A DNA stretch of 64,000 nt from Chlorocebus sabaeus. Its lineage: Eukaryota; Chordata; Mammalia; Primates; Cercopithecidae. The position numbers and the translations under genes are program-made. Below are positions 13,115 through 24,764 of the stretch, one piece after another; position 1 is the first letter of the stretch; each line of letters begins with the position of its first letter. Under the pieces are notes generated by a model. It was not told the origin of the DNA. It saw only the letters and a program-made list of their open reading frames with translations, and did no database searches. Location: positions 31,798,421 through 31,862,420 of the forward strand of contig NC_132929.1 of the NCBI RefSeq assembly GCF_047675955.1. Reading direction: 5' to 3'.

Positions 13115-13495
13115 AATGTATCAAAATAAATTTTTATATACTTTTAAAGCTTAATATATAATCAAGAAAACTGAAAAAACGAACAATTCTTCAAGAAATT
13201 AAAAAACCAAGCCCTACAAAGAGTATCTGTTTACTTAGGGTATATTTTCTTCTACTTATATATTTGCATATATATGTATATAAAATCTTTTTTTAAAATA
13301 GGATAGTTTTTTTTTCCCCTATTTAACATTGCATGGTGGGCATTTTCTCAAGACATTATATATAAACAACAGAATCTTTTTACAGCTATACATTAAAATC
13401 CTGGTGTAATTTAAAAATAATAAGCATTCTTTTTTTGTTGTTGAACATTTAGGTTCCACCACTATAAATAAATGCTTTGTCTTCAGATACACGGC
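13115..13495. other. AT-rich spacer, nothing recognised
   Basis: About 380 bases of AT-rich DNA with a TATATG-rich patch near 13260-13285. No gene or clear repeat. Confidence 0.5.
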
Positions 13496-13499
13496 TCAC

Positions 13500-13808
13500 T
13501 CCATAATTCAGGTCTTTATTCAAATGTTACCTTACTGGTGATCTTCTGATCAATCAACCTATTTAAAACTTTAATCCTCTTCCTGACATACATACTCCAT
13601 ATTCTCTTCCTTTTCTTCAGAGAATTTACTATCATATAACAGAGCATATATAGTTTTACTTATTATTTGTTATGTCTCCCTCTACTATAATATAAACTTT
13701 ATAAAAGCAAGTATTTTTGATTATTTTGTTTACTGCTTAGCGCTAGAGTTCTAAAAGAGTATCTGCCTGATCATCAGTCCTTAATTAACATTTGTTGAAT
13801 GATTATAT
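13500..13808 (+). repeat. L2 LINE 3' end
   Basis: Matches the L2 3' end: 'TCAGGTCTTTATTCAAATGTTACCTT', 'CTATAATATAAACTTTATAAAAGCAAG' and the terminal 'TTAACATTTGTTGAATGATT'. Confidence 0.75.
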
Positions 13809-13951
13809 GATTAAGAAAAAATATACATGGTTTAGACTATACTAGAACAAACAACTATTAAAGAAAAAAATAAAAGAAACATGTAGATGTCACGTAGATG
13901 ATGAAAACATTTTATGCTTTAAAATTTTTTCTGTAATGAGTATGCTTTTGC

Positions 13952-13953
<2 letters not shown>

Positions 13954-13982
<29 letters not shown>

Positions 13983-14288
13983 CTATGAGTTTTGAGAAAG
14001 GGATTACTCTGTCACCTGGGCTGGAGTGCAGTGGCATGATCACAGTTCACTGCAGTCTCAAACTTCCAAGTTTCAGGTGATCCTCCCACCTCAGCCTCCT
14101 GAGTAGCTGGGACTTCAGGCACACACCACCACACCTGGCTAGTTTTTTTTGTTGTTGTTTTTGTTTTGGTAGAGATGAGATTTCATCATGTTGCCCAGGC
14201 TGGTCATGAACTCATGGATTCAGGCAATCTGCCTACCCTGGCCTCCCAAACTGCTGGGATTACAGGTGTGAGCCACCACACCTGGTCT
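13954..14288 (-). repeat. TG microsatellite plus old AluJ-type element
   Basis: A (TG)n run with one interruption at 13954-13982 sits at the tail of an antisense Alu (about 13990-14288). The Alu is diverged (TCTGTCACCTGGGCTGGAG, CACACCTGGCTAG, CCACCACACCTGGTC), consistent with an AluJ-age copy. Confidence 0.88.
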
Positions 14289-14439
14289 GCTTTTAATATG
14301 TAAAAAATAAATGTCCTTTTAAAAAATAAAATACAGTGTATTAAGATTACACATCAAACAAGAATAAATGTGTTATAGGTAAAAATGGATTAAAATGCCT
14401 TTCTGACTAGCGATTTAAACCGTGACAAGTTATTATTTA

Positions 14440-14720
14440 AATCAAGTTAAGACCATAAATATTTGTAACATAGCACTATGGGAGATAAAAAGATGAATAA
14501 GATACAGTTGTTGCCCATCAGGGGCTCAACATCTACTGGAAGAGAAAGGCATACATGGTTTAAAAATGTGGTACATGCAAACCGTGATAAACGCCATAAT
14601 GGAAGTACAAGGTTAAATGAGGAACCAAAAAAAACCACTCAAAAGCATAAACTGAGGTGGCATTTATCATAGTCTTGAAAGATGTTTTTCTATACGCAGA
14701 GGGAAAAGGGAAGCATTACT
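14440..14720 (-). repeat. Old L2-like fragment
   Basis: 'AGATGAATAAGATACAGTTGTTGCCC...CAGGGGCTCAACATCTACTGGAAGAG' has the pattern of antisense L2 3' regions. The family assignment is tentative, and boundaries are unclear. Confidence 0.45.
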
Positions 14721-15267
14721 GCTAAAGGGTACAACCACAGCTAAAGAAAGAGATGGAAGACTGTAAGACAGATTTTTAACAGAACAACAAGTACTCCAAG
14801 TTCCTCCATAACTATCAGGCATGGGTCTCAAAGCAAGGATATCCTTCAGGGATAGGCAAATAACATAAATGTGTGATGCAGCTGGACCTAATATAAATAA
14901 GATGTGGTGGGCCATGTAGTAAAAATGGAACAAGTTGAAGGCATTCACATTAAAATTTTTGTAAAATTTTGTAAACTGAACTGTGCCACTCCTGGTAAGG
15001 GAACTGTGTGTAAGAGAAAGGCGGATAGAGAAGATAAGCTGAAAACTCAAGTTGGAAAGAAATTATGAAGTATTTTAATTCTGTAAGCAAGCAATTTTAA
15101 AATAAATATTTTTAAGGTAAACTGTTCATCTCAGAAAGGCTAAAAAACACATGAAAAAGAAGAAAATAAATATTTTGAAAACCATATCACTGCTCCCAAC
15201 ATTACCAAAAAGCAACATTTTTTGGTGTATTTTTCTTCCACTCTCTTTTGCTAAGATTAGGATTTTG

Positions 15268-15302
15268 TGTGCGTGTGTGTGTGTCTGTGTGTGTGTGTGT
15301 GT
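15268..15302. repeat. GT microsatellite
   Basis: Imperfect (GT)n of about 17 units with single-base interruptions. Confidence 0.95.
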
Positions 15303-18050
15303 AGTTCTCTGTGTGAAACTGCCCAACTATACTGCATTTTTTATCCCACTAATATTTTAACAGAAGAATTTACTAACGTAGTTACATGAACTCATGAAAC
15401 ATTTTAATGACTACATAACCATTCACATTTTCTCTGTCCTGTCTTTTAACTGGGATTCAGTATAAGTGAAAAAAAACACCGAAGTTTTTTTGGGGGTTTT
15501 CATTTTAAGTAGTAATATCTATTTTTACTTGTTTGTTCTGAGATGTCTTCTTCTACTTAATAGAGAAAATCTTTCATTCTATCAGAAGTTCATTTCTATT
15601 TTGTCCTACTTTTTGAAAATCATCCCACTGTTGTTTTCATTTAACTATGTATTCATCTGGAATTCTGTTGATGACTGTTAGGGGTTGAGGCTAATTTATT
15701 CTCTCCCTCTGCCAAACAGCTAACCAACTGCACTAATACTATTTCTTAATCCTCCTGCTGATTTGTTGATGCCTCTTTTATCACTGATTCATATTAGTAT
15801 TACAACAAAAATACTACTTATGATTCTAAATAAAAAAAGAACAAGAATGGCAGTAACAAACAAGATATTACTCAATGTAACATTTTTACATTTGGAACTC
15901 AAGGGATGAACAACTGTAGTCCAAAACAGCCAAAATATGTAGGTCCAAAATATAATTGTTTTGTTTTTTAATGTGCCACAATTATTCCAGAGCCCATTTA
16001 TCTCTTTAAGTCATAGCAAAGATTAACACAAGTAACCTCAGCTATATAAACAAGTAACAAACACTGTAAAACTGAAATCCCAAAACAATTTCTTATAAAA
16101 CTGGATTTCTCTTGCTGAGTTTCAGTTACAGTCCCTCACAGGTCATTGTCTTCATTATGGAGAGCAGCTGTCTGAGCAACCTCTCCATTGTTTATACTGC
16201 ACTGCTAATGCTGGAATATGCACTCCAACTTACTTAAAAACTGATTTTAAACAATTACAGAGATTTTATTCTATTATTTAAAGCAAGACATAAATCGTAC
16301 TTCTCCCCAAATAGGCTGAAAATGTAGGTAATTCACGACATTTTACATCTCACGTTAGAAGTCAGGAATCCCAATCACATCTCACTTTAGAAATTAGGAA
16401 TCTCAAACTGTCTTTCTAGCTTAATTCCTCTCTGCCTTCAACAGGTGTCTGCAACAGGTTGAAATTTGGTATCTTTATATCTGGAGACTACAAGCAAGCA
16501 AGCAATCTAGCATAACCCCTTTCTTCTATAAACCTGCTTGCTGACTCACACCTCCTCTATAGGACATTATTAAATGATTTTGTTATCTTTTAATATCAAA
16601 GGTTAATCACATATTTTCTTAAACAACCTAATAAAACTTTGAAACAGCCTAATAAAAAGCTGCTAACTTCTCAGATTCTAAATGTAAGAAAAACAGACAT
16701 AATATTTTTCTAAATTATATGAATAACTATTTTTCTTTTATGATGTGAAAAGAAAGGAAGTGAGAGACAGAGAAAAAAGATAAAAAGAGGACGGGAAAAG
16801 GGTAAGAACAAGAAATGAAAAACAAGAAAACAAAAAGGGGATGGAGAAAAATTTAAGGAGCAACAAAAGACAGGAAGACAAAGTAGGAGGTTCTGAATTT
16901 TCCACTACAAACACTCTGTACTATGGAAGTGTTGAGAAAATACTTCCTTTCACAATTTATTGGATATTATTTTGTGTCTTGTTTTAGACTAGATAAAAAT
17001 GTAATCCATATTCATTAAATACAAGCTTTAAAGTAGATGTAATAATTCACCAATGCAGATATTTTGGGGCCACCCAAAGAGTCTACCTATTGTAGTGACT
17101 ATCAGGAAAGGTGGGGAATTCGTGATTAACGAAAACAGTAAAAGGAAATACAAGTGTAGTGTTCAACAGGAATACACTAGTTACCCAGAGGGAAGTTACC
17201 TACAGAAGGATTAAAAGCAAGAAATACCTTTGGGAAGAGTGACAAACAGAAACAGTATACCCTAAGGGAAATTAGTTCAGGGAGACTGTTAAGAAATTCT
17301 GATCATCATTTTCAGGAAGCCAAAGACTGGGCACTTAATTTCAGAGGCAGTGCTGGAGGAAAAAGAACAAAGTGATGAAAGGAGCTGAGAAAGAAAACCC
17401 AGGCTTAAATTGGCTAGAAGCAAAGATGGAATAAGAAAGTAATACAGAGAGAAAACTGTTAATACTTAAGCATTGTGTCAAGACCCACTATTTAATAAAA
17501 GTGGGATCCTGATGTAAATTACCCACTAGTTTTCAAGTTTGTACCCAATGATTTCCTTATTATTATGAACATAATGAAAGCTATAAATAGCTGAAACCCT
17601 TTACTGAGGAAGGACATCAAAAGTAAACTGCAGCCCCAAAGAAAGGTAGCACCCAAAACTAGGATGGGAGTGGGAGTGGTCAACCATCAAAGAACAAAAA
17701 GGAGCTTGCTTTCTGTTTAGAGGTTCCTCAAATCTATTTAATAGAGAAAAAATTATTTGGTATGTAAATTATCTCAATCAAGCTATTTTACAAAAAATTA
17801 GAATCCACATAAAAAGTGCTCAATAATTACTTGTAAAATTAATTCTAAGTAGAAGAAATTAAGTGGTTTATACATAACACTGGGCACCAAATATGGCCAC
17901 TTCCTCTTTACCTCTGTAATTTAAGCACTTTGCCACTGGCTTATAGTATTTTGCAAAGGTTCTCAACTTCAGTGTTACAACACATTCATGAAATATGTTA
18001 CAAGTAACTGGTTACTAAATGATAAAATGAAATTGGTTACTGTAAAGGAT
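15303..18050. other. About 2.7 kb of intronic DNA without recognised repeat
   Basis: No gene, RNA gene or confident repeat. A GA-rich patch lies at 16745-16880. The lack of Alu or L1 insertion here stands out against the neighbouring intron. Confidence 0.5.
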
Positions 18051-18059
18051 AAACTTGTA

Positions 18060-19205
18060 GACAACATATAGTTGAGTCTTGTTTTTTATTTACTCTGATA
18101 GTCTTTTAATTGGTGTTATTTAAAACATCCACACTTGAAATGATTCCTGATATAATTGAATTGATATGGACCATATCTTTAACTTTTTACTATTCATTGC
18201 CCATGTCGTTTCCATTTCTCTTTTGTCTTCTATTCTGAATTTATTTGAGCATTTTACATGATTCCATATTCTAAAGTCTCTTAGCAATCAAGTACGCTTC
18301 CTTTATTAAAAAAAATTTTATTGGTTGCTCTATAGTTTGCAATATACATTTATGACTAATCGAAGTCCACTTTCAAATAACACTATACTGCTTCACGGTT
18401 AGTGCAAGTACCTTAGAGTATTCTCAACTCCTTCATCCCAGCAGTGAATGACACTGTTGTCATTCATTTCGCTTATCCATGAGCCATACTCAATGATTAC
18501 TCCATTACTATTTTGAACTGTTATCTATAAGATCAAGTAAATATAAGAAAAATAAAATACATTATTTTATTTTCATTTATTTCTTCTCACTCTTCCTTTA
18601 TATAGATCTGAATTTCTGACCTTTATCAATATTTTCCTTCTCTCTGAAGACTTCCTCACATTTTGTGCAAGGCAGGTCTACCCGTGACAAATTACAACTT
18701 TTGTTTCTCTGAGGAAGTCATTATTTCTTTTTCACTTTTGAAGAGTAATTTTGCCAGATACAAAATTCTAGGTTGGTGGTTTTACTTTTTCTTCAACACC
18801 AATATTTCACTCCACTTTCTTCTAGGTTGCGTGTTTTCTCAGTTCAAATCTGATATAATGCTCATCTTTATTCCTCTGTAGGTAAAGTGGTTTTTTTCTC
18901 TCCAGCTTCTTTCAAGATTTTCTCTAATTTTCTACAGGTTGAGTAAAATATGCTTAGACTTTTTTTGTTTGTTTGTTTGGTATTTACCATGCTTGGTGTC
19001 CTCTGAGCTTCCTGAATTTGGTGTGTGTCATTAATTCCGGGAAATTCTTAAGTTATTATTACTTCAAATATTTCTTCTGTTCCTTTCTTTCTTCTACTTC
19101 TGATATTCCCATTATGCTTATGTTATACCTTTTGTAATTGTCCCATAGTTCTTAGATATTCTAAGAACTATGAACTATGGAACTATGTTCCATCTTTTTC
19201 ATTCA
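18060..19205 (-). repeat. Old L1M/HAL1-type ORF1 and 5' region
   Basis: Antisense L1M sequence: 'GGTTGCTCTATAGTTTGCAATATACAT' near 18325, 'GCAAGGCAGGTCTACCCGTGACAAATT' near 18668, 'TTTTGCCAGATACAAAATTCTAGGTTGG' near 18750 and 'TTGTCCCATAGTTCTTAGATATTCT' at 19137. Confidence 0.7.
19144..19172. repeat. Perfect inverted repeat, 13-bp arms, 3-bp loop
   Basis: CATAGTTCTTAGA at 19144-19156 and its exact complement TCTAAGAACTATG at 19160-19172, loop TAT. It sits at the end of the minus-strand L1M and just before a plus-strand L1M piece. The L1M family sequence matches only the left arm as I know it, so the right arm looks like a local inverted copy. Confidence 0.95.
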
Positions 19206-19330
19206 ACTGAAGAAGCAAACCAAGCATCAGAACCAGACTCAGATATGACAGATTTTGGAATTATGAGACTGGGAACTTAAAATAACTATGATTAAGACAC
19301 TAAGTGCTCTAAAGAAAAAAGAAGATAATG
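19205..19330 (+). repeat. L1M fragment in opposite orientation
   Basis: 'CAGAACCAGACTCAGATATGACAG' and 'AAATAACTATGATTAAGACACTAAGTGCTCTAAAG' type sequence (19280-19314) are sense-strand old L1 ORF1-region motifs. They abut an antisense L1M, giving a head-to-head junction. Confidence 0.55.
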
Positions 19331-19542
19331 ATGACTAAACACTATGTGTTTAAACTTTTTTCATCAGTTCATTTAATACACAATTACTGAGACTAAAGAT
19401 TTTAGTTTAGAGGAAAAGTGTAAACTTAAAATACTTTAAAATTTAAAAATGAGGTTGTAGCAGAATTATATTCAAAAACATCGAAATTACGGAATTATGA
19501 ATTCTACCTTGGAGGACTTAAGAATGACTCAGAATACAGCAG

Positions 19543-20004
19543 TCCCCCTCATTCTCGAGGGATACCTTCCAGGACCCCCAGTGGATGCCTGAAACCACGG
19601 ATGGTACAGAACCCTATATATACTATGTTTTTTCCTATATATACCTATAATAAAGCTTAATTTATAAATTAGGCATAGTAAGAGATAAACAATAACTAAT
19701 GATTAATTACAACTAATAATACGAATAGTAAAATAAGTAATTGTAATAATTACATAGTAAAATAAGGGTTACTTGAGCATAGCACTACCATTACCCCTAA
19801 CTGTGATGACTATCAAGTGACTAAAGGGCAGGACGGAGCAGGATGGCACAAGATTTCATCACACTACTCAGACTAGGGAGCAATTTAAAACTTACAAAAA
19901 AATTTTTCCGATATTTTCCATTTAATATTTTTGGTCTGTGGTTGACTGCAAGTAACTGAAACTTCAGAAAGTGAAACTGCAGATAATGGGGGACTACCAT
20001 ACTA
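19543..20004 (+). mobile_element. Tigger-family DNA transposon fossil (non-autonomous)
   Basis: Left terminus CAGCAGTCCCCCTCATTCTC with 'GGACCCCCAGTGGATGCCTG' and 'AACCCTATATATACTATG'; right part 'TGACTGCAAGTAACTGAAACTTCAG' and 'GTGAAACTGCAGATAATGGGGG' forms the matching inverted terminus. No transposase frame remains. The subfamily is uncertain. Confidence 0.75.
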
Positions 20005-20057
20005 TCACTTTGAGACATGAGACTTTGGCCTAATTGTTGTTGTTTTGTTTTGCTTTG

Positions 20058-20308
20058 TTTGAGTCGGAGTCTCACTCTGTCGCCCAGGCTAGAGTGCAGT
20101 GGCGTGATCTCGGCTCACTGCAAGCTCTGCCTCCCGGGTTCATGCCATTTTCCTGCCTCAGCCTCCCAGTAGCTGGGATTACAGGCGCCTGCCATCACGT
20201 CCAGTTAATTTTTTGTATTTTTAGTGGAGACGGGGTTTCACGGTGTTAGCCAGGATGGTCTCAATCTCCTGACCTTGTGATCCACCCACGTTGGCCTCCC
20301 AAAGTGCT
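20058..20308 (-). mobile_element. Alu, 5'-truncated (antisense arm of an inverted pair)
   Basis: Antisense Alu from TTTGAGTCGGAGTCTCAC to GGCCTCCCAAAGTGC; the last ~35 bases of the Alu head are missing. Preceded by a (TTTG)-like tail. Confidence 0.93.
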
Positions 20309-20335
20309 TGTTTTGTTTTTAAGAATATGACTCCT

Positions 20336-20618
20336 TGCCTGTAATCCCAGTACTTTGGGAGGTCGAGACGGGCAGATCATGAGGTCAGGAGATCGAGACC
20401 ATCCTGGCTAACACAGTGAAACTCCGTCTCTACTAAAAAATACAAAAAATTAGCCAGGTGTGGTGGCGGGCGCCTGTAGTCCCAGATACTCGGGAGGCTG
20501 AGGCAGGAGAATGGCGTGAACCTGAGAGACGGAGCTCACAGTGAGCTGAGATCCAGCCACTGTACTCCAGCCTGGGCGACAGAGCAAGACTCCGTCTCAA
20601 AAAAAAAAAAAAAAAAAA
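20336..20618 (+). mobile_element. Alu, plus strand (sense arm of inverted pair)
   Basis: Starts at TGCCTGTAATCCCAG, so it lacks about 20 head bases, and ends in an A-tail. A 12-bp target duplication AATATGACTCCT flanks it (20324-20335 and 20619-20630). Confidence 0.95.
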
Positions 20619-20636
20619 AATATGACTCCTCTTATC

Positions 20637-20825
20637 CAGTAGTTTCTCAAACTTCAGTTTCAGTTAGATAATGAGAATCTCCTGGAAGTTGGTTGAAACA
20701 AAGACTGCTGACTATAACCCCAGAGTTTCTGTTATAGTAATTCTGGGTTGCGGGGGAGTCCCCAAGTTTAAATTTCTAACAAGTTCCCTGGTGGTGCTAA
20801 TAGGGTCATAATTTGAGAACCACTG
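20637..20825 (+). mobile_element. hAT-Charlie-type MITE
   Basis: Ends are CAGTAGTTTCTCAAACT and its complement-like TTGAGAACCACTG, the classic Charlie-type terminal inverted repeat. The middle has CCCCAGAGTTTCTG and TTTCTAACAAGTTCCCTGG. Length about 190 bp. Exact MER name not decided. Confidence 0.7.
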
Positions 20826-20829
20826 CTGT

Positions 20830-21640
20830 AACCAAGTAGCACAAAATAAAATACAATTTTAAAGCTGAAAGGGTCTTTAAAAGGAAGATCTTTGGACCCC
20901 TGTCCCTGACCCAGAAAGAAAGGAAGGAAAGAAAGCTCTGTATCTGTAGCTTAGGTAGCCACTTGTATGAATTTGAAACACTTCAGGCCCTCACAGTTGT
21001 TTTCCTATTTCAGTCCTATTCCTTCCATACTTCCCAAATAAATCTACCTCCTTCCTCATCTACCCTCACCGACAGGTTTCCTTTGTCACCTTCAGGATTT
21101 GGCCGTAGCTCAAACAAGTTACCTTAGCCTTGGGTTTTGTCTCCTAAAAAAAATTAGCTCAAACCCTCTGCTAGGACCAAACTTAAAGAAGCCTTCTCCA
21201 ATTCAATGTTAAGGGGTCTTTAAAATTCCAAGTTTATCTCTTGGGAACTAGCCTGGAATACAGAATAACTAATCGGTCCATAAAACCCTAACTACTCAGT
21301 CATGAAAGGTTACTAAACCATGTAGTAGTCATCTGCTCAGTGGTTTTTAGATGAAGGACACAATGGCTTTCATTTAGAACATATGTTATTTTTAAATCTA
21401 GGTATATAGTGAAAGATATGGGATTGGGAAAACAAACTCTCAATAAATGATTACTTCAGTTTCATAAATGTAATTATCAATTGCTGTCAGTCCTTTATTA
21501 TGTAAAATGCACCATCAGTTTAATATCTTGTTTTGAGAGAAAATTACATTATGTTATAAAACACAGAAAGAATATGTAGAAAAAAATAAAAGTGCCTCTA
21601 AGAATGCAATAAACAAAAAAATATATTCATTAGTACCTAC
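20830..21640. other. Unique-looking intronic DNA
   Basis: No gene and no confident repeat over about 800 bases. Confidence 0.5.
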
Positions 21641-21860
21641 TACCAGGTGAAAAATAAAATTGTGAAAAGTTGTTGTCCCTACCTTCAAATAGCTTATTAG
21701 AACAGCATTGGAAAAAAATTAAGAGTGATTAAGTGCTAAATTGTACAGAACTCACTACACACTATGAGGTCAAGGAAAGGTCAATGTGCACCACAGTAGC
21801 TAAGGAATGTTTCATAGTACTTGAACTGTGGCTTCAAAAATGGTTAAGATGTAATTAAAT

Positions 21861-22167
21861 GGTTGGGCGTGGTGGCTCAAATCCCAGCACTTTGGGAGGC
21901 CAAGGCAGGCAGATTACGAGATCAGGAGATCGAAACCATCCTGGCTAACATGGTGAAACCCCATCTCTACTAAAAATACAAAAACAAAATTAGCCGGGCA
22001 TGGTGGCGGGAGCCTGTAGTCCCAGCTACTCAGGAGGCTGAGGCGGGAGAATGGCACGAACCCAGGAAGTGGCGCTTGCAGTGAGCCGAGATCACGCCAT
22101 TGCACTCCAGCCTTGGCAACAGAACAAGACTCCGTCTCAAAAAAAACAAACAAACAAACCCAAAAAG
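21861..22167 (+). mobile_element. AluY-like element
   Basis: Near full-length, plus strand, with GGTTGGGCGTGGTGGCTCA head and an A-rich (CAAA)n tail. The 13-bp target duplication GATGTAATTAAAT is perfect (21848-21860 and 22168-22180). Confidence 0.95.
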
Positions 22168-22441
22168 GATGTAATTAAATAGGGTCTAGAGACAAAGAAA
22201 TTATGTAAAAAAAGATGTAAAGCAGGAATGAAAGTAGGATCACAAAATATAAGGCAAACAGTGAGATGTCTGAGGGACTGAAGTGGATGTTGAATGCTGG
22301 TAAATAGCAAGAAGGCTTATTTTGACTGCAACATACAGCATAGTGCAGTGGGGAAAAAGGACAAGGGCACAGAACAGCTATGTTGCTGCTGTAATAATCC
22401 AGGAATGAGATGGTGAAGTACTGAATTATGGTCTTGGCAGT

Positions 22442-22799
22442 CATATTAGTCCATTTTCATGCTGCTGTTAAAGACATACCTGAGACTGGGTAATTTATAA
22501 AGTAAAAGGTTTAATGGACTCACAGTTCCACATGGCTGGGGAGGCTTTACAATCATGGTGGAAGGTGAAAGGCTTATTTTACATGGGGGCAGACAAGAGA
22601 AGATGAGAGTCAAGCAAAAGGGGTTTCTCCTTATAAAACCATTAGATCTTGTGAGACTTATTCACTACCACGATAACAGTATGGGGGAAATCGCCCCATG
22701 ATTCAATTATCAACCACCAAGTCCCTCCCACAACATGTAGGAATTATGGAAGCTAAATTTAAGATAAGATTTGGGTGGGGACACAGCCAAACCATATCA
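22442..22799 (-). repeat. MaLR LTR (3' LTR relative to the provirus)
   Basis: About 358 bp. Its plus-strand left end reads CATATTAGTCC instead of the canonical TGTATTAGTCC, a decayed terminus. It contains the conserved TTATAAAACCATTAGATCTTG region (about 22632), the LTR's TATA-like box on the minus strand. Confidence 0.9.
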
Positions 22800-24253
22800 T
22801 TCCACCCTGCCCTCCCCTCCAAAATCTCATGTCCTCACATTTCAAAACCAAATATGCCTTCCCAACAGTCCCTCAAAGTCTTAACTCATTTCAGCATTAA
22901 CTCTGAAGTCCACAGTCCAAAATCTTACCCAAGACAAGGCAAATCCCTTCCAACTATAAGCCTGTAAAATCAAAAAGCTAGTTACTTCCTAGATGCAATG
23001 GGGGTACAGGCATTGGAAAAATACACCCATTCCAAATGGGAGAAATTGTTCAAACGAAGGAGCTAAAGGCCCCACATAAGTCTGAAATCCAGTGGGGCAG
23101 TCAAATCTTAGCTCCAAAATGATCTCCTTTGACTCCATGTCTCACATCCAGGTCATGCTGATGCAAGAGGTGGGTTCCCATGGTCTTGAGCAGCTCTGCC
23201 CCTGTCGTTTTGCAGGATACAGCCTCTCTTGGTGGCTTTCACGGGCTGGTGTTTAGTGTCTGCAGCTTTTCCAGGTGCATGGTGCAAGTCACTGGTGGAT
23301 CTACCATTCTGGGGTCTGGAGAATGGTGGCCTTTTTCTCACAGCTCTGCTAGGCAGTGCCCCGGTGGGGACTCTGTGTAGGGGCTTCAACCCCAGATTTC
23401 CATTCTGCACTGCCCTAGCAGAGGTTCCATGAGGGCCCCACCTCTGCAGCAAACTTCTGTCTGGACATCAAGGTGTTTCCATACATCCTCTGAAATCTAG
23501 GTAAAGATTTCCCCTTTTAGCCATGGCTGGAGCGGCTGGGATGCAGAGCACCAAGTCCCTAGGTTGCAAAGAGCAGGGAGACCCTGGGACTGGCCCATGA
23601 AACCATTTTTTCCTCCTAGGCCTCTGGGCCTATGATGGGAGGGGCTGCTGTGAGGACCTCTGACATGCCATCGACACATTTTCCCCATTGTCTTGGTGAT
23701 TAACATTTGGTTCCTCGTTACTTATGTAAATTTTCTACAGCAGGCTTGAACTTCTCAGAAAATGGGTTTTTCTTTTCTATTGCATTGTCAGGCTGCAAAT
23801 TTTCTGAACTTTTATGCTGTTTCTCTTTTAAAACTGAATGCTTTTAACAGGACCCAAGCCAGCCCTTGAACACTTTGCTGCATAGAAATTGCTTCTGCCA
23901 GATACCGTAAATAATCTCCCCCAACTTAAAAGTTCCACAAATCTCTAGGGCAGGGGCAAAAGGCCACCAGTCTCTTTGCTAAAGCATAGCAAGAGTCCAG
24001 TTTCCGACAGGTTCATCTCCATCAGAGACCACCTCAGCCGGATTTCATTGTCCATATTATTATCAGCATGTTGGTCAAAGCCATTCAGCAAGTCTCTAGA
24101 AAGTTCCAAACTTTCTCACATTATTCTATCTTCTTCTGAGCTCTCCGAGCTCTTCAAACTGTTCCAATCTCTGCCTGTCACCCAGTTCCAAAGTCACTTC
24201 CATATTTTTGGGTATCTGTACAGCAGTGCCCCACTCTACTGGTACCAATTTAC

Positions 24254-24631
24254 TGTATTAATCCATTTCACATTGTTGATAAAGACACACCTGAGACTGG
24301 GTAATTTATAAGGAAAAAGAGGTTTAATGGACTTGTGTTCCATGTGGCTGGGGAGGCCTCACAATTGGGGGAGGGAGGCCTCACAATCACGGTGGAAGGC
24401 GAAAGGCACATCTTACATGGCAGCAGAAAAGAGAGAATGAGAGAGCTAAGTGAAGGAGGTTTCCCTTTATAAAACCATCACATCTCATTAGATTTATTCA
24501 CCACCATGAGAACAGTATGGGGGAAACTGACCCCAAGATTCAATTATCTCCCACCAGATCCCAACACGTGGGAATTATGGGAGCTACAATTCAAGATGAG
24601 ATTTGGGTGAGGACCCAGCCAAACCATATTA
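24254..24631 (-). repeat. MaLR LTR (5' LTR relative to the provirus)
   Basis: About 378 bp. Begins TGTATTAATCC on the plus strand, with GACTGGGTAATTTATAAGG, and a short private duplication of 'GGGGAGGCCTCACAATTGGGGGAGGGAGGCCTCACAATC' type (24348-24386), which explains why it is longer than its partner. Confidence 0.9.
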
Positions 24632-24764
24632 GCAGTGGAAACAGGAAGACAAGGAGAAATTTAAGCTACACTGCAAACTGAGAAACTTGTTAAAATACTG
24701 GACACGAGGATGAGAGAAAAATAAAAGATGAAACCGATGCTGCCAGACTGAGGGAAAGAAGGAA

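Larger units (their letters stand above)
22442..24631 (-). mobile_element. THE1/MST-type MaLR provirus with both LTRs
   Basis: Two antisense LTRs (22442-22799 and 24254-24631) bracket a 1.45-kb internal region. LTR landmarks: GACTGGGTAATTTATAA, GTTCCACATGGCTGGGGAGG, and the end (G)GACACAGCCAAACCATATCA. The internal part matches THE1-int in antisense ('CTCACATCCAGGTCATGCTG', 'CTGGGGTCTGGAGAATGG', 'CCAGTCTCTTTGCTAAAGC'). A 5-bp target duplication GCAGT flanks it (22437-22441 and 24632-24636). It is a non-coding retroviral-like fossil with no intact gag or pol. It lies in sense to RFX7 transcription. Confidence 0.93.

Noticed and set aside
23153..23706. Open frames of 66-99 residues on both strands
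   Set aside because: They lie in the internal region of the MaLR element, which is non-coding and GC-richer than its surroundings.
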